Assembly (NCBI GenBank): GCA_030836725.1
Contig: JAUPLV010000025.1
Span: 1-18,000 of the forward strand
DNA from: Pseudomonadota bacterium
GTDB lineage: Bacteria > Pseudomonadota > Gammaproteobacteria > Burkholderiales > Thiobacillaceae
Direction: 5' to 3'
Length of the DNA stretch: 18,000 nt
The translations under genes and the position numbers were made by a program. Of the stretch, positions 7,005-14,829 are shown in pieces (position 1 is the stretch's first letter; every line of letters starts with the position of its first letter). The notes under the pieces were generated by a model, which saw only the letters and a list, made by a program, of their open reading frames with translations, made no database searches and had not been told where the DNA came from.

Positions 7005-7793
7005 ATGAATCCACTCGTCATCGCTGGAAAGTCCTATGCCTCTCGCTTGCTGGTAGGCACGGGTAAATACAGGGATTTTGAACAAACCCGCCTCGCGGTC
7101 GAAGCCTCGGGCGCGGAAATCGTCACCGTCGCCATTCGCCGCACCAACATCGGCCAGGATGCCGGCCAGCCCAGCCTGCTCGACGCGTTGCCGCCATCGA
7201 AATATACCTACCTGCCGAATACCGCGGGTTGCTACACGGCGGACGACGCGATCCGCACGCTGCGCCTGGCGCGCGAGCTGCTGGACGGCCATTCTCTGGT
7301 CAAGCTGGAAGTGCTGGGCGATCCGGAATCGCTTTATCCCAATGTCGCCGAAACCATCAAGGCCGCCGAGGTGCTGGTGAAGGACGGCTTCCAGGTGATG
7401 GTCTACACGTCGGACGACCCGATCGCCGCCAAACAGCTGGAAGACATTGGTTGCGTCGCGGTGATGCCGCTGGCCAGCCTGATCGGCTCCGGCATGGGCA
7501 TCCTCAATCCGTGGAATTTGCAGATCATCATCGACCGCCTCTCGGTGCCGGTGATCGTCGATGCCGGCGTGGGTACCGCAAGCGACGCTGCCATCGCGAT
7601 GGAACTCGGTTGCGATGCTGTGTTGATGAATACCGCGATTGCCGGCGCCGGCAATCCGGTATTGATGGCATCGGCGATGAAGAAGGCGGTGGAAGCTGGG
7701 CGCGAGGCCTTCCTGGCGGGGCGCATGCCGAAGAAGATTTACCAGGCCAGCCCGAGTTCGCCCACCAGCGGCCTCATCACGGGCAGCAAATAA
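7005..7793 (+). CDS. thiG: Thiazole synthase ThiG
   Basis: A TIM-barrel enzyme that joins 1-deoxy-D-xylulose 5-phosphate, sulfur from ThiS thiocarboxylate and dehydroglycine into the thiazole phosphate of thiamine. It has 262 residues. The N-terminal ThiG signature YASRLLVGTGKYRDFEQT is followed by AIRRTNIGQ, the Schiff-base lysine Lys100 in SLVKLEVLGD, PLASLIGSGMGILNP, and the phosphate-binding VPVIVDAGVGTASDAA with GCDAVLMNTAIAGA. The start at ATG 7005 gives the family N-terminus directly. trmB begins 4 bp after its stop, so the two genes are probably co-transcribed. Confidence 0.97.
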   Translation: MNPLVIAGKSYASRLLVGTGKYRDFEQTRLAVEASGAEIVTVAIRRTNIGQDAGQPSLLDALPPSKYTYLPNTAGCYTADDAIRTLRLARELLDGHSLVKLEVLGDPESLYPNVAETIKAAEVLVKDGFQVMVYTSDDPIAAKQLEDIGCVAVMPLASLIGSGMGILNPWNLQIIIDRLSVPVIVDAGVGTASDAAIAMELGCDAVLMNTAIAGAGNPVLMASAMKKAVEAGREAFLAGRMPKKIYQASPSSPTSGLITGSK

Positions 7794-7796
7794 GTT

Positions 7797-8480
7797 ATGA
7801 CGACAGACTCCGGCGCGCATCCGCGCATTCGCTCCTATGTGCTGCGCGCCGGGCGCGTCGGCTCCGGCCAGGCGCGGGCGCTGGCCGAGATCGGGCCGCG
7901 GTTCATGCTGCCGTATCGGCCAGGATTGCTCGACCTCGACACCGCCTTCGGTCGCGCCGCGCCGCGTATTCTGGAAATCGGCTTCGGCATGGGCGAGGGG
8001 CTGGCCGAGATTGCCGCGGCCCATCCGGAAAACGACTATCTTGGCGTCGAGGTTCACACGCCGGGCGTCGGTGCGCTGCTGAAGCAGCTCGGCGAGCGCG
8101 GCCTCGGCAACGTCCGCGTCATCCAGCACGACGCCGTCGAGGTTCTGACGAAAATGCTGGCGCCGGCCAGCCCCGCCGGCATCCACATATTTTTCCCCGA
8201 TCCCTGGCACAAGAAGCGCCACCACAAGCGCCGCCTGATCCAGCCGCCGCTGGTGAGCTTACTGGCAAGCCGCCTGCAGCCCGGCGGTTACATCCATCTG
8301 GCTACCGACTGGCAGGACTATGCCGAGCAGATGCTGGCGGTACTCTCGGCCGAGCCGTTGCTGGAAAATACCGTGGCGGATTACGCGCCGCGCCCCGACA
8401 CCCGTCCGCTCACCAAGTTCGAGCAGCGCGGTATCCGGTTGGGCCACGGGGTGTGGGATCTGCTGTTCCGCCGGGCTTAA
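7797..8480 (+). CDS. trmB: tRNA (guanine-N7-)-methyltransferase TrmB
   Basis: SAM-dependent enzyme that makes m7G46 in the variable loop of many tRNAs. It has 227 residues. Motif I EIGFGMGEGL (60-69) binds SAM; YLGVEVHTPGVG follows, and FFPDPWHKKRHHKRR (132-146) is the TrmB signature with its catalytic/tRNA-contact Asp and basic patch. ATDWQDYAEQM (169-179) and RPLTKFEQRGIRLGH near the C-terminus complete the family pattern. The start at 7797 lies three bases after the thiG stop (TAA GTT ATG) with little room for a ribosome-binding site, which suggests coupled translation. The thiS-thiG-trmB order is, to my knowledge, usual in Betaproteobacteria. Confidence 0.97.
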   Translation: MTTDSGAHPRIRSYVLRAGRVGSGQARALAEIGPRFMLPYRPGLLDLDTAFGRAAPRILEIGFGMGEGLAEIAAAHPENDYLGVEVHTPGVGALLKQLGERGLGNVRVIQHDAVEVLTKMLAPASPAGIHIFFPDPWHKKRHHKRRLIQPPLVSLLASRLQPGGYIHLATDWQDYAEQMLAVLSAEPLLENTVADYAPRPDTRPLTKFEQRGIRLGHGVWDLLFRRA

Positions 8481-8510
8481 CTCACGCCGCCATGCGGCTA
8501 TGATGCAGGC

Positions 8511-9146
8511 ATGGACATCCTTGCCCTCGTCAAATCCGCATTCGCCCTGTTCGCCATCGTCGACCCGATCGGCGTCATCCCGATATTTCTCCTCGCCACC
8601 CAGGGTTACACGATTGCGCAAAGCCATGCGGCGGCGCGCATCGCAGCACTGACGGTGCTGGGGGTGCTGACGCTGTTCATCTTTGCCGGCGAGCCCCTGC
8701 TGGCATTTTTCGGCATCCGCCTCGCGGCTTTCTCGGTGGCGGGCGGTTTGCTGCTGCTGTTGCTGGCCCTGTCGATGGTGGAGGCGCACGTCAGCCCGCA
8801 GCGGCAGACGCAGGATGAGGCGCAGGAAGCTGAGGAGAAGGATTCGGTCGGCGTGGTGCCGTTGGGCGTGCCGCTGCTGGCTGGGCCAGGCGCGATCACC
8901 CATGTAATCGTGGCATCGGGGGCGGTGCAGGGCGATGCGCTGCACCAGGGACTGTTGCTGATTCCGGTGGTGCTGGTGTCCTTGTCCGTATGGCTGGCGT
9001 TTCGTGCCGCGCCGATGATTGCGCGTCGGCTCGGAAAGACCGGGATTCACGTCGTCACGCGCCTGATGGGCCTGATCATCGCGGCGATTTCGGTCGAGAT
9101 GATCGCGGGCGGGCTGGTCAAGCTGTTCCCGGGTTTGCTGGCCTGA
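8511..9146 (+). CDS. MarC/UPF0056 family integral membrane protein
   Basis: A 211-residue inner-membrane protein with about six hydrophobic segments. The first, ALFAIVDPIGVIPIFL (near residues 12-27), carries the conserved Asp-Pro-x-Gly of the family. After the third segment there is a polar cytoplasmic or periplasmic loop rich in Gln/Glu (near 96-110), followed by VPLGVPLLAGPGAIT (about 115-129), the second conserved family motif, and three more hydrophobic segments to the end. The family was once linked to multiple antibiotic resistance, but that role was withdrawn and its function is open; a transporter fold is likely. It starts 30 bp after trmB; TATGAT just upstream may be chance. It is probably not functionally tied to its neighbours. 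Confidence 0.9.
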   Translation: MDILALVKSAFALFAIVDPIGVIPIFLLATQGYTIAQSHAAARIAALTVLGVLTLFIFAGEPLLAFFGIRLAAFSVAGGLLLLLLALSMVEAHVSPQRQTQDEAQEAEEKDSVGVVPLGVPLLAGPGAITHVIVASGAVQGDALHQGLLLIPVVLVSLSVWLAFRAAPMIARRLGKTGIHVVTRLMGLIIAAISVEMIAGGLVKLFPGLLA

Positions 9147-9235
9147 TCGGGCGCTCCCTGCGCAACGCCGCCGCCCGCGCGTTCTATCATGAGCTCACTG
9201 CCGGCACGCAGGCATAAACATCAAAGGAGTCAAGC

Positions 9236-10144
9236 ATGGAATTCGGCATCGTCGGACTGGGCCGCATGGGCGGCAACATGGCGCGGCGCCTGGCGCGGAA
9301 AGGCATCAGGATCGCGGTTCACAACCGCAGCCACGCGGTGAGCGAGGCCATCGCCGCGGAAACCGGCCATGTCGCCAGCGCCACTCTGCAGGAAATGGCT
9401 GCGGCCCTGCAGGCGCCGCGCGTTGTCTGGCTGATGCTGCCGGCGGGCGAGGCGACCGAGGCCGCGCTCGATGCGCTGCTGCCCCTGCTGTCGCCGGGTG
9501 ATCTTGTCGTCGACGGCGCGAATGCGCACTTCAAGGACGATGCGCCGCGTGCGGCGCGTTGCGCGGAATACGGCGTCGAGTTCGCCGACGCCGGCGTCTC
9601 GGGCGGCGTCTGGGGGCTCGACAACGGCTACTGCATCATGTTCGGCGGCAGCGATGCGGCGGCGGCGCGCCTGAAGCCTTACATGGAAGCGCTGGCGCCG
9701 ACGCCGACCAGCGGCTGGCTGCATACCGGGCCTGTCGGTTCGGGACATTACGTCAAGATGGTTCACAACGGCATCGAGTACGGAATGATGCAGGCCTTCG
9801 CCGAGGGCTTCGCGCTGATGCAGTCCAAGCCCGATTTCGACCTCGATCTGGCCGCGATTTCAGAGTTGTGGCGGCACGGCAGCGTGGTGCGCTCGTGGCT
9901 GCTGGATCTGACGACGGATTTTCTGGCAAGCGACCAGACACTCGAAGCCATCGAGCCATTCGTGTCGGATTCCGGCGAGGGTCGCTGGACCGCGCTCGCG
10001 TCGGTCGAGCAGGGCGTGCCGACGCCGGTGATGACGCTTGCGCTGATGATGCGCTTCGCCACCCAGGGCAGGAACGACTACGCGGCGAAGATGCTGGCCA
10101 AGATGCGTCAGGGTTTTGGCGGTCATGCGGTGAAGGAGGGTTGA
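9236..10144 (+). CDS. gnd: 6-Phosphogluconate dehydrogenase (decarboxylating), short GndA-like form
   Basis: Oxidises and decarboxylates 6-phosphogluconate to ribulose-5-phosphate in the oxidative pentose-phosphate pathway. With 302 residues it belongs to the short class (about 300 residues instead of about 470 for the classic enzyme). The Rossmann loop GLGRMGGNMA (7-16) is followed after strand beta-2 by HNRSH (29-33). An Asn-Arg-Ser at that place is the pattern usually seen with NADP, whereas NAD-using enzymes tend to carry an acidic residue. VDGANAHFKDD, DAGVSGGVWGLDNGYCIMFGG and the catalytic-lysine segment GSGHYVKMVHNGIEYG follow. AAAGGAG lies seven bases before the ATG. zwf begins one base after the stop (TGA G ATG). 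Confidence 0.94.
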   Translation: MEFGIVGLGRMGGNMARRLARKGIRIAVHNRSHAVSEAIAAETGHVASATLQEMAAALQAPRVVWLMLPAGEATEAALDALLPLLSPGDLVVDGANAHFKDDAPRAARCAEYGVEFADAGVSGGVWGLDNGYCIMFGGSDAAAARLKPYMEALAPTPTSGWLHTGPVGSGHYVKMVHNGIEYGMMQAFAEGFALMQSKPDFDLDLAAISELWRHGSVVRSWLLDLTTDFLASDQTLEAIEPFVSDSGEGRWTALASVEQGVPTPVMTLALMMRFATQGRNDYAAKMLAKMRQGFGGHAVKEG

Positions 10145-10145
10145 G

Positions 10146-11636
10146 ATGAACCTCGGCAAAAACGCCGCGACCGACGATCTGCCGTGTTCGTTCGTGATTT
10201 TCGGCGCGACCGGCAACCTCGCGTCCAACAAGCTCCTGCCCGCGCTGTATCACCTGGAAGCCGCCGCGCGGCTGGCGGAATCGCTCGCCATCATCGCGTT
10301 TGCTCGGCGTGACTGGACCACGGAAAACTGGCGTGAGCACATGCGCGAAACCCTCAAGGACAAGATCAAGGGTTCACTCGACACGCCTGTGTTTGAGCGC
10401 TTCGTTGCGCGCTTCAGCTATTTCAAAGGCGATCTCAATGATGCGGCTTCCTACCGCGCGCTGGCCGAGCGGCTGCCGCCCGAATCGGCGTGTTCGAGCG
10501 CGGTGTTCTATCTCGCGATCAAGCCGGCGGAATTCGGCGCGGTAATCCAGAATCTCGAGGCCGCGGGACTCAACAAGCCGCGTGGCCTGAACCGCGTCGT
10601 GATCGAAAAACCTTTCGGCGAAGACCTCGAATCGGCGCAGATGCTCAATCGGTTGCTGCACCAGCATTTCGACGAGGAACAGGTGTTCCGCATCGATCAC
10701 TTTCTCGGCAAGGAGACGGTGCAGAACCTGCTCGTCTTCCGCTTCGCCAACACCCTGATCGAGCCTCTGTGGAACCGCAACTTCATCGACCATGTGCAGA
10801 TCACCGTGGCCGAATCCATCGGCATCGAGAACCGTGCCAATTACTACGATCGTGCCGGCGCGCTGCGCGACATGCTGCAGAATCACCTGATGCAGCTGCT
10901 CACCGTGGTCGCGATGGAGCCGCCCGCCGCGCTCGAAGCCGACGCGCTGCAGGACGAAAAGGTGAAGGTGCTGCGCTCGATTCGCCCGATCGCCAAGCGT
11001 GCGGTGCACGCGCATGCGCTGCGTGCGCAGTACACCCGCGGCGCCATCGACGGCAAGCCCGTGGTCGGTTACCAGCAGGAAGACAACGTCGAGCCGAATT
11101 CCGTCACCGAAACTTTCGTCGCCGCCAAGTTCTACATCGACAACTGGCGCTGGCGCGGGGTGCCGTTCTATCTGCGAACCGGCAAGCGCATGCCGCACCA
11201 GACCTCGATGATCGCGATCCGCTTCCGCCATCCTCCGCAGCAGCTGTTCCGCGAAACCCCGCTCGAGTCGGTCGATCCCAACTGGATCCTGCTGTCGATC
11301 CAGCCCGACGAATCGATGCGCATGGAAATCCATGTCAAGCAGCCCGGACTCGACATGGACACGCGGCTGATGCAGATGAACGCGAGCTTCCTGAAGACCG
11401 ACGAGCAGACGCTCGACGCCTACGAAACCCTGCTGCTCGACGTCATCGAAGGCGATCGCTCGCTGTTCCTGCGTTTCGATGAAATCGAATGGGCGTGGCG
11501 GGTGGTCGATCCGATTCTCAAGCACTGGGCGGTCGAGCGCGAATACATCCCGACCTACCCCGCCGGTAGCTGGGGCTCGGCCGATGCCAACCGCCTGTTC
11601 GACAGCGACGACCAGATCTGGCGCAACGAACTGTAA
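10146..11636 (+). CDS. zwf: Glucose-6-phosphate 1-dehydrogenase
   Basis: First enzyme of the oxidative pentose-phosphate pathway; converts glucose-6-P to 6-phosphogluconolactone with reduction of NAD(P). It has 496 residues, a normal length. The dinucleotide loop FGATGNLASNKLLPAL starts at residue 19; VVIEKPFGED (151-160) contacts substrate, and RIDHFLGKE (182-190) is the signature with catalytic His185 (the more common form is RIDHYLGKE). NFIDHVQITVAE and LRDMLQNHLMQLL follow in the C-terminal domain. The gene sits one base after gnd, with the gnd stop and a purine-rich AAGGAGG at the gnd end acting as ribosome-binding site, so translation is tightly linked. The three-gene set gnd-zwf-pgl is a complete route from glucose-6-P to ribulose-5-P. 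Confidence 0.97.
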   Translation: MNLGKNAATDDLPCSFVIFGATGNLASNKLLPALYHLEAAARLAESLAIIAFARRDWTTENWREHMRETLKDKIKGSLDTPVFERFVARFSYFKGDLNDAASYRALAERLPPESACSSAVFYLAIKPAEFGAVIQNLEAAGLNKPRGLNRVVIEKPFGEDLESAQMLNRLLHQHFDEEQVFRIDHFLGKETVQNLLVFRFANTLIEPLWNRNFIDHVQITVAESIGIENRANYYDRAGALRDMLQNHLMQLLTVVAMEPPAALEADALQDEKVKVLRSIRPIAKRAVHAHALRAQYTRGAIDGKPVVGYQQEDNVEPNSVTETFVAAKFYIDNWRWRGVPFYLRTGKRMPHQTSMIAIRFRHPPQQLFRETPLESVDPNWILLSIQPDESMRMEIHVKQPGLDMDTRLMQMNASFLKTDEQTLDAYETLLLDVIEGDRSLFLRFDEIEWAWRVVDPILKHWAVEREYIPTYPAGSWGSADANRLFDSDDQIWRNEL

Positions 11637-11666
11637 GAGAGCTGCCGAATTGAAATTGGCCGAGTT

Positions 11667-12362
11667 ATGACACAGCCGGAATGGCGGGTGTTCGCCGATG
11701 CCGAAGCGCTGGTGGCGGCGCTGGCCGATGCCCTGTGCGCCGAAGCCGGGGCCGCCATCGCCGCGCGCGGCGTGTTCCAACTGGTACTGGCGGGCGGCAG
11801 CACGCCGCGTGCACTCTATCGGGCGCTGGCCGACCGGAACGCGGGTGATGCGCGCTGGCATGTCTGGTATGGCGACGAACGCTGCCTGCCGGCCGACCAT
11901 CCCGAGCGCAACAGCGTCATGACCGAGGCGGCCTGGCTGGCCGCGTCCCGGATTCCGTCCGAAAACCGCCGCCCGATTCCGGCCGAACTCGGCGCGGTCG
12001 GGGCCGCCGCGCGCTATGCCGGCCGGCTGAAAAACGTGACGGATTTCGATGTCGTGCTGCTCGGCATGGGCGAGGACGGCCACACCGCCAGCCTCTTCCC
12101 CGGCCACGACTGGGGCGATGCGTCGGACAGCCCGGATGTGCTCGCCGTCCTCGACGCGCCGAAGCTGCCGCCCGAGCGGGTCAGCCTGTCGGCGGCGCGG
12201 CTGAATCGCAGTCGGCGCGCGTGGTTTGTCGTGACGGGTTCAGGCAAACGCGAAGCGCTGCTGCACTGGAAACATGGCGAGAAGCTGCCGGTGTCCGTGG
12301 TCCGGGGCCGGCTGGAAACCGTGTCCTGGCTGGATCAGGCGGCCTGGCCGACAGGCAAATAA
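11667..12362 (+). CDS. pgl: 6-Phosphogluconolactonase (DevB/Pgl type)
   Basis: Hydrolyses 6-phosphogluconolactone to 6-phosphogluconate, the step between Zwf and Gnd. The 231 residues match the glucosamine-isomerase-like family: FQLVLAGGSTPRALYRAL (about 34-51) forms the phosphate loop, WYGDERCLPADHPERNS is the second conserved segment, and DVVLLGMGEDGHTASLFPG (about 128-146) carries the catalytic Asp/His pair. It begins 30 bp after zwf on the same strand, giving a gnd-zwf-pgl operon. No clear ribosome-binding site is visible, so coupling or read-through is possible. It is the last plus-strand gene; the next gene is convergent. Confidence 0.95.
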   Translation: MTQPEWRVFADAEALVAALADALCAEAGAAIAARGVFQLVLAGGSTPRALYRALADRNAGDARWHVWYGDERCLPADHPERNSVMTEAAWLAASRIPSENRRPIPAELGAVGAAARYAGRLKNVTDFDVVLLGMGEDGHTASLFPGHDWGDASDSPDVLAVLDAPKLPPERVSLSAARLNRSRRAWFVVTGSGKREALLHWKHGEKLPVSVVRGRLETVSWLDQAAWPTGK

Positions 12363-12527
12363 CCCCGGTGTCCAGAATCAATCCACAGCAAATTGTCGGT
12401 GATGCTATGCGTGCTATCGGCCAGAAGCGGCCGGCAAGTCCAGTCGCTAAAGCCGGATCGGGCCGGTTGACGGTGTTCTCAAAGGAAACTGAAACGCAGG
12501 GAGCAAACGTCTTCTGTCCGAATCAGG
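12363..12527. other. Convergent intergenic region between pgl and the Cache protein
   Basis: 165 bp between two converging genes, where transcription from both sides should end. It has short GC-rich complementary words: CGGCC/GGCCG around 12419-12433, and CCGGC (12431-12435) able to pair with GCCGG (12452-12456). No T run follows in either direction, so no intrinsic terminator can be called. The GC content drops at about this point toward the right-hand genes, making it a possible boundary of acquired DNA. Confidence 0.35.
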
Positions 12528-14033
12528 CTACTCATAAGGCCTGTAGGCTAAAACAACTTTCCATTCTCGACCGTGGAGTCTGACAGACTGCCAGACGACG
12601 TTCTTGATAACTTTTTCTTTGGACACGGGCGCAAGAAAGATGTAACTGCCTTTGCCTGTGGGCTCGGAAGCAATCTTTTTACCCAAATCAAGCAAGCTTA
12701 CATAGTCCGCATACATGGGGTCGCTAAAGAGCATCCTGCCGATCTCCTCCCTGTCCTGATCGAAGATGATCATGCCATCGGTTTGCATGATCCAGAGTTC
12801 ATAGTCAGGGGGTGTCACGCTCTTTTTAAGGATGGGGTCGATCAGCAACTCGGGGCGAATGAATGCACTGACGGAGCCGACGAAGTTTTTCTTGTCATCA
12901 AACAAAGGGCGAGCCAAATCCACTGCCAGGAAACCCTCGATTGACAAAAAACCGCCACTGAATACCGGGTTCCGGTTTTTCAACATGGCAATCACATGGT
13001 CTCGCGTACTGATGTCCGCGTTCTCCAGATTCTTATAATCACTGGGCTCTATCTGGCGCAGAATCCCCTTGCCGTCAACATAAGAAGCGTCGACCAAATC
13101 CGGATTTTCATTGATGATGGAGGCAAGTAGTTTTCTGATGCCGCCTTCTTCGTCGACATCCGATTTATTGTTTTTAATAATCTCGGCCAGAGAACCATCG
13201 ATCCGGTCCAGTCTGTTTTGCAAATCCTTGATAAAGCGATCGAGCGATAGATTCAGTAGCGGTGGGGCTTGTATTTCTTCGTGCTCAATTTTTGCCAAAA
13301 CCATCCACCAGTCCATACTTGGCAGCTTCCGGTAATGCGCGCGCCTGACGCCACCGAGCACGTATTGCATTTCTCCGCTTTCGCTTTTCAGTGCTTTGGA
13401 CACTGATTCCTGCAAGGATTTGCTTCCCTGCGTGAGCGCATTCATAAAGATGTAGTCGCCATCCTTGTGCAGTATTGTGTTCCCGGAAGCATCCAGGACG
13501 AACCATGTATAATTCGGAGGCAGGGCGAAATCCCGATTCAATCTCACATGCAGCTCATCCAGGAAAATCGAGGCCCCAAGCGCTCCGACCACCTTGTTAT
13601 CAATCACGATTGGGATAGCCATCAGGGCCGATTTTTTACCAGAGGACCGGCCATATATCGGAAAGCCCTTAACCCGATTTCCAGAAAATAACGATTTAAA
13701 ATAAGCGCGATCGCTCAAATTAAGTTTTGTGTAATCGTGTGTCACGGAATAATGGTTTCCATCGGGCAAGACGAAAAAATAGACCCCCGGCAAACCCGCT
13801 TCAACCTGCTTCAGATACCGCTTGATTCCGTTCCAGTCACGACCTTGAGCCTCTGGAGTGGCTGCTATCAGCTCAAGAGAGGCCAGCGTATTAACAAAAA
13901 TGCTGTCTACATAGTGGGCAGCGGCGTTGACCGTCGTTTCGGGGCCGGCAATCGGTTGAGTATCCGGAGGTTCTGCCGCCCACGCGGAACCAATCAGCAC
14001 AAAAGTTAGTAGTAACGATTTGATCGCTTTCAT
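12528..14033 (-). CDS. Secreted double Cache-domain protein without an output domain
   Basis: A 501-residue protein with a signal peptide (MKAIKSLLLTFVLIGSAWA, cleavage expected after Ala19 or 20) and no later membrane segment, so probably free in the periplasm. Residues ~30-250 form one dCache-like module, with LSDRAYFKSLFSGN (106-119), MAIPIVIDNKVVGALGASI (138-156) and a closing DWWMVLAKIEHEE. A helical, coiled-coil-like stretch (~258-310) leads into a second module (~310-500), with ARPLFDDKKNFVGSVSAFI and a closing WKVVLAYRPY. Such domains usually sit outside the membrane of chemoreceptors, histidine kinases or GGDEF proteins and bind small ligands; here no HAMP, kinase, MCP or GGDEF part is present. 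AAGGA lies upstream of the ATG. Its base composition is much lower in GC than zwf. The cupin gene lies 122 bp upstream. Confidence 0.8.
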   Translation of the reverse strand: MKAIKSLLLTFVLIGSAWAAEPPDTQPIAGPETTVNAAAHYVDSIFVNTLASLELIAATPEAQGRDWNGIKRYLKQVEAGLPGVYFFVLPDGNHYSVTHDYTKLNLSDRAYFKSLFSGNRVKGFPIYGRSSGKKSALMAIPIVIDNKVVGALGASIFLDELHVRLNRDFALPPNYTWFVLDASGNTILHKDGDYIFMNALTQGSKSLQESVSKALKSESGEMQYVLGGVRRAHYRKLPSMDWWMVLAKIEHEEIQAPPLLNLSLDRFIKDLQNRLDRIDGSLAEIIKNNKSDVDEEGGIRKLLASIINENPDLVDASYVDGKGILRQIEPSDYKNLENADISTRDHVIAMLKNRNPVFSGGFLSIEGFLAVDLARPLFDDKKNFVGSVSAFIRPELLIDPILKKSVTPPDYELWIMQTDGMIIFDQDREEIGRMLFSDPMYADYVSLLDLGKKIASEPTGKGSYIFLAPVSKEKVIKNVVWQSVRLHGREWKVVLAYRPYE

Positions 14034-14155
14034 GCTTTATCATCCTTCAGGTGTTTTCTTGTCCGGCCTCGCGCTTTTCACGCTCTGAATTGCCCCCGGC
14101 TTGCCAGACATCCTTGATCGTTAAAATTGTGCATCTGTTGTGGCGGCCAAGTAAG

Positions 14156-14650
14156 TTACGGTTGGCAGGTTGATCCGACTGATTTGTAGTCGAGACCTCC
14201 CGTTTTCATCTTCTCAGGGAGACACTCCTTTTCCTCCACTGACAGAGGTGTGCCTGTGGTCCCCGCATAAAACACGACTAGCTTTACCGGTGCGCTTCCA
14301 ACATTCCGCCCATTGTGCGATCGGTTAACCACTTCGGAGAGCGCGTCGCCGGCGTTCAACAGTTTCACGCGCCCGTCATCGAGCGTAAGCTCAAGCTTCC
14401 CTTCAAGCATATAGGCAAAGTTGGGGACGAGATGGCAGTGCCATCCGGTCTGCGCACCCGGGGCGATCTCGACGAGTAGCGCTGTCATTTCGGCTGTCCC
14501 TGTTGGATAGACGAACGGTTTGCCGTCCCAACTGGAGGTCTCCTTCGCGAGTGGCGTCACCTTCACGCCTGTTGTGGCGTCGAGGGCCGTGGCATCAAGC
14601 CACACTACAAGTAGAGGCCACAAAATCAAACCTTGAAATTTCACCTTCAC
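14156..14650 (-). CDS. Secreted cupin-domain protein
   Basis: A 164-residue protein with an N-terminal signal segment (hydrophobic from about residue 7 to 18, likely cleavage after ALDA near 25), so periplasmic. The rest is one cupin_2 barrel: motif 1 is GWHCHLVPNFAYMLEG (69-84) and motif 2 covers LLNAGDALSEVVNRSHNGRN (97-116). His71, His73 and His112 can bind a metal, but the glutamate usual in motif 1 (HxHx3-4E) is replaced, with Asn77 or nearby residues in its place. Cys143 and Cys162 near the end could form a disulfide. A strong purine-rich site (GGAGGGGGGTGAAGG) precedes the ATG. The double SBP gene lies 179 bp upstream. Enzyme or binding role cannot be told from the fold. Confidence 0.8.
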   Translation of the reverse strand: MKVKFQGLILWPLLVVWLDATALDATTGVKVTPLAKETSSWDGKPFVYPTGTAEMTALLVEIAPGAQTGWHCHLVPNFAYMLEGKLELTLDDGRVKLLNAGDALSEVVNRSHNGRNVGSAPVKLVVFYAGTTGTPLSVEEKECLPEKMKTGGLDYKSVGSTCQP

Positions 14651-14668
14651 CCCCCTCCACGACTTACG

Positions 14669-14694
14669 GTTGCCGGATTCTGAGCCTCGGCAAC
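14669..14694. promoter_or_regulatory. Inverted repeat upstream of the cupin gene, possible operator
   Basis: GTTGCCG (14669-14675) and CGGCAAC (14688-14694) are exact reverse complements 12 bases apart, 19-44 bases upstream of the cupin ATG. The position suits an operator or a leader hairpin. The A+T-rich stretch just upstream (about 14704-14725) contains TTGAAC and TTAACAT words that could belong to a promoter, but spacing is not convincing. No regulator gene is in the window. Confidence 0.35.
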
Positions 14695-14829
14695 GTCAGG
14701 TCCATGTTAATTCGAAATTGTTCAAGATGCGCGCGGTTGGATCGCGGGGAGCCACCCAGTCGTTTATTCGTGGTACGCGAGCGGTGCGGCAAGAGGAAGG
14801 GAAGGGCGCCAGCCCATTCAAATTGGCAA

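Noticed and set aside
6984..8225. Long open frame (413 codons) on the minus strand opposite thiG and trmB
   Set aside because: Antisense to clearly conserved thiG and trmB; low-complexity basic translation with no family features.
7229..8503. Long plus-strand open frame (424 codons) overlapping thiG and trmB in another frame
   Set aside because: Arg/Gly/Ala-rich shadow frame; both overlapping genes have full sets of motifs in their own frames.
10374..12107. Long open frame (577 codons) on the minus strand opposite zwf and pgl
   Set aside because: It lies antisense to two genes with complete active-site motifs, and its translation is rich in Arg, His and Gly without any domain, as expected for a mirror frame of GC-rich coding DNA.
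12363..12527. Intrinsic terminator between pgl and the Cache gene
   Set aside because: Short complementary words exist, but there is no T run on either strand.
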